Assembly: GCF_001278845.1 (NCBI RefSeq)
Contig: NZ_CP012590.1
Coordinates: forward strand, 124,001-188,000
Direction: 5' to 3'
Source of the DNA: Actinomyces sp. oral taxon 414
Lineage (GTDB): Bacteria; Actinomycetota; Actinomycetes; Actinomycetales; Actinomycetaceae
Length of the DNA: 64,000 bases
The position numbers and the translations under genes were made by a program. Numbering within the stretch: position 1 is the stretch's first letter; every line of letters starts with the position of its first letter. The notes beneath the pieces were generated by a model, which worked only from the letters and a program-made list of their open reading frames with translations, did not search any database and was not told the DNA's origin. Of this stretch, positions 61,737 to 64,000 are shown one piece after another.

Positions 61737-64000
61737 GTGACCACTCGTGACGACATCCTTGAACGCCTCGCCCTGACCGCTTCCTGCCCGTGGGGGCCGA
61801 TCCGCTCCTCGCTGACGGCCGAGGCCGTCGTCTGGGCGGACGCCCTGGGGGATGAGGGCCTGGCGATCGACACGCGCCTGGCGCTGTCCGAGGCCTACCG
61901 CGAGGGCAATGAGGAGTGGAGGGCCCTGACGCCCCTCGCCTGGGTGCTGGCGCGCCACGAGGCCCGCCCCGACCTCTTCGACGCGGACCGTCTGAGGGCC
62001 ACGGACCGGAATTACGTGTGGTCCGTGCCGGTGGCCGCCGATAATCCGGGCATGCCCGCCGCCCGGCTGCGCGAGCTCGTCTCCGACATGGAGGAGTTCC
62101 ACCGCGCCCGGGGCGGCTCCATGCGCGCCGTTCACGCCGTCCGCCACCACGTGGCCCGCATGCTGGGCCTGGAGGAGGAGGCGCGGGCCGAGCTGGCCGC
62201 CTGGCGCGCCGCCCCCCGCGACCCCGCCTCCGAGTGCGAGGACTGCGAGTCGATGCGTCAGGCGGTCTGGGCGAGCCTGCACGAGGACTGGCCGACGGCG
62301 GTCGCCGCCGCGGTGCCGGCGCTCCGGGGCGATATCGACGACTCCGCCTGGCCCCGCCGGCTGTGCGGCGCCGTGCTCGTCGCGCTGCTCGCCTCCGGCC
62401 GCCCCCGCGCCGCCTGGCGGGCCCACATGAGCTCCTACCGGAGCCTGCGCACCGACGCCCGGGTCCTGGAGTACCTGCCCGACCACCTGGAATACCTGGC
62501 CCTGTCCGGGCGGGCGGGCCGCGGCCTGAAGATCCTGCGCGAGTTCGGCCACCGCATCGGCGGGGCCGAGTCCGCCCGCACCCTCCTGGGCCTGCTCCTC
62601 GGCACGGCCCTCGTCCTGCGCGAGGCCGTGCGCGCCGGGCGGGGGGAGGAGACCCTGGGCTTCGCCGTGCCCGCCGACTCCGTGTGGTGCCCGGGCCCCG
62701 GCATCTCCGCCTCCACGACCCTGCGCGAGGCCCGGGATCTGGCGGCGGGCTGGGCGCGCGCCGTCGCCGCCCGCTACGACTGTCGCAACGGCAACGCGGT
62801 CGTCTCCGAGCGCCTGGAGCGGCGCCTGAACCGCGAACCGATCACCGGCGACGAGGAGATCGCCGCCCGCGGCGCCCTCGCCGACGCCGGCGTCGAGCTC
62901 ATGGAGCCCGGCGAGGAGCTGCCCGAGGCCCTGAGGCTTGCCGCCCCCGATCCCGACGACGCCGGCGCCGGACCGGACGCCGCCGCCCCCGGGCCCGCCG
63001 GCGCCGGGTCCGCCGGGCCCGCGAGCGCGGCCGCGAACGCCCCCGACCCCGGCCGGACCGGGACGAGCCTGGACGACGAGCCCTGCCCCGCCGTCGACCT
63101 GCGCGCCGACCCCGCCCCCGCCGACTCCCGCGAGCTCCTGGCCCGCTTCGACGCCGACCTGCGCCGCCCCGGGCAGAGCCTGGAGCGCGGCCTGCTCGTG
63201 GCCCGGGCCGTGCGCCTGGGTTATGAGCCCGACCCGCGGTCCGTGGATCCGGCGCTGGCCGAGGCGGCCCGCATCCTGCGCTTCGTCGAGGCCGACCTCG
63301 GCTGGGACCACGAGCGCGCCGTCGAGGAGGTGGAGGGCCTGCGCGCCGGCATTGATGCCGGGGCCCGGCCCCTGGACGCCATTAGGGCGGACCTGGCCGT
63401 CATCCGGGTGCGGCGCCAGCTCGGCGAGCACGGCGGCCCGGAGTCCTCCGGGGATGGGGATCCGCTCCCGGAGCGCGCCCGCGGGCTGGCCCGGCGCCTG
63501 ATGGGGCTCGTCGAGCCGGTCCTGGCCGCGCCGCAGGGGCGGGAGGGGGACGAGGAGGACCTGGTGTGCGCCTACGAGGGCGCCACGGCCCTGGTGCGGC
63601 TCCTGTCGGAGCTGCGCGAGCACGACGTCGCCGACGAGGCCCTGGGGCTGGCCCGCCGGATCGCGCCCCGCATCGAGCACCTGGTCGATGCGCGCGACGG
63701 CGCCCTGTCCGACCAGCTCGACGCCGCCCGGGCCTTCATGCTCTTGGAGCGCGGGGACCTGTACGGGGCCTGCGCGCTGGCCGAGGGGGTCCTGCGCCGG
63801 CACGACCCCTGCCCCTTCGTCCTGGCCGACGACGCCCGCACCGTGCTCGCCCGGGCCTCCACGCGGGTCGGCGAGACCGAGGAGGCGGTGGTCCAGACCC
63901 GCCAGATGCTCGACAACCTCCTGGCGGCCGGCATGGATTCCCTGGCCGGCCCGCTCTTCGGCTCGCTGGCGGCCGCGCTCGGCTCCCTGGGGCGCCATCT
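61737..64000 (+). CDS. Helical-repeat (TPR-like) protein, partial at right edge
   Basis: The start is GTG 61737, with GGAAGGA upstream; no stop is met before the right edge (at least 754 residues). The protein is mostly helical, Ala/Arg/Glu-rich, with TPR-like pairs (for example ALSEAYREGNEEW and ALVVALLASGRPRAAW-type segments). A CxxC pair lies in SECEDCESM near residue 165, and a Pro/Gly/Ala-rich linker lies near 400-460. No enzyme motif is seen. It is cotranscribed with the YbjN pair, which may chaperone or bind it. Confidence 0.8.
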   Translation, partial: MTTRDDILERLALTASCPWGPIRSSLTAEAVVWADALGDEGLAIDTRLALSEAYREGNEEWRALTPLAWVLARHEARPDLFDADRLRATDRNYVWSVPVAADNPGMPAARLRELVSDMEEFHRARGGSMRAVHAVRHHVARMLGLEEEARAELAAWRAAPRDPASECEDCESMRQAVWASLHEDWPTAVAAAVPALRGDIDDSAWPRRLCGAVLVALLASGRPRAAWRAHMSSYRSLRTDARVLEYLPDHLEYLALSGRAGRGLKILREFGHRIGGAESARTLLGLLLGTALVLREAVRAGRGEETLGFAVPADSVWCPGPGISASTTLREARDLAAGWARAVAARYDCRNGNAVVSERLERRLNREPITGDEEIAARGALADAGVELMEPGEELPEALRLAAPDPDDAGAGPDAAAPGPAGAGSAGPASAAANAPDPGRTGTSLDDEPCPAVDLRADPAPADSRELLARFDADLRRPGQSLERGLLVARAVRLGYEPDPRSVDPALAEAARILRFVEADLGWDHERAVEEVEGLRAGIDAGARPLDAIRADLAVIRVRRQLGEHGGPESSGDGDPLPERARGLARRLMGLVEPVLAAPQGREGDEEDLVCAYEGATALVRLLSELREHDVADEALGLARRIAPRIEHLVDARDGALSDQLDAARAFMLLERGDLYGACALAEGVLRRHDPCPFVLADDARTVLARASTRVGETEEAVVQTRQMLDNLLAAGMDSLAGPLFGSLAAALGSLGRH

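Noticed and set aside
61575..63998. 807-codon minus-strand open frame
   Set aside because: It mirrors the plus-strand helical-repeat gene, which has a proper start and ribosome-binding site, and its sequence is low-complexity.

Overview
The window is high-GC DNA with many GTG/TTG starts and ATGA/GTGA stop-start overlaps. It carries YbjN-like proteins, septum-formation-like and DUF418 domains, LAAC-type lipoproteins and a TPP riboswitch ahead of a thiamine ABC transporter. This points to an actinobacterium, most likely an Actinomyces-like member of the Actinomycetaceae; the species is not certain. By eye, the first 15 kb and the 28-32 kb stretch are less GC-rich than the rest, which suggests acquired DNA.

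1-15 kb, all minus strand. A TerY-P-type phosphorylation operon (14965 to 7994) encodes an FHA-FHA-ABC exporter, two near-identical VWA (TerY-like) proteins, a PP2C phosphatase and a membrane Ser/Thr kinase with an outside septum-formation-like domain. After a 0.9-kb gap come a membrane pentapeptide-repeat protein, an AAA+ ATPase fused to a trypsin-like protease with its triad intact, an Hsp70-type ATPase and two paralogous coiled-coil proteins, the last cut by the window edge. Together this looks like a stress or conflict module: phospho-signalling (kinase, PP2C, FHA, VWA) beside chaperone and protease effectors.

15.5-27.6 kb. A plus-strand operon encodes a HerA/VirD4-like ATPase, a TPR protein, a decayed gene, a decayed FHA gene, a second PP2C and two membrane proteins. 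It converges, across two strong hairpins, on a minus-strand trio (CxxC protein, membrane protein, helical protein). A divergent OmpA-like lipoprotein follows.

28-41 kb. Small CxxC and YbjN-like proteins and two TPR proteins on plus face a four-gene minus-strand operon: unknown, unknown, CHAT protease, TPR protein. Four TPR proteins in the window share one C-terminal domain that seems to correspond to the segment just before the CHAT protease in TPR-CHAT fusions; here the protease is a separate gene. Three of the four genes of the CHAT operon are broken: an IS630-family insertion with a TA duplication, a one-base frameshift and an amber codon.

41-54.6 kb. A structured 860-bp intergenic region holds three inverted repeats. 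It is followed by a DUF5663-like protein, a PD-(D/E)XK nuclease-like protein, an XRE regulator, two larger YbjN-like proteins flanking three tandem DUF418 membrane proteins, and an AAA/DUF4143 ATPase fused to a TIR domain.

54.7-64 kb. A TPP riboswitch precedes thiB-thiP-thiQ. Then come an 11-repeat TPR protein with a basic tail, two short YbjN proteins and a partial helical-repeat protein running off the right edge. No tRNA, rRNA or CRISPR array was seen.
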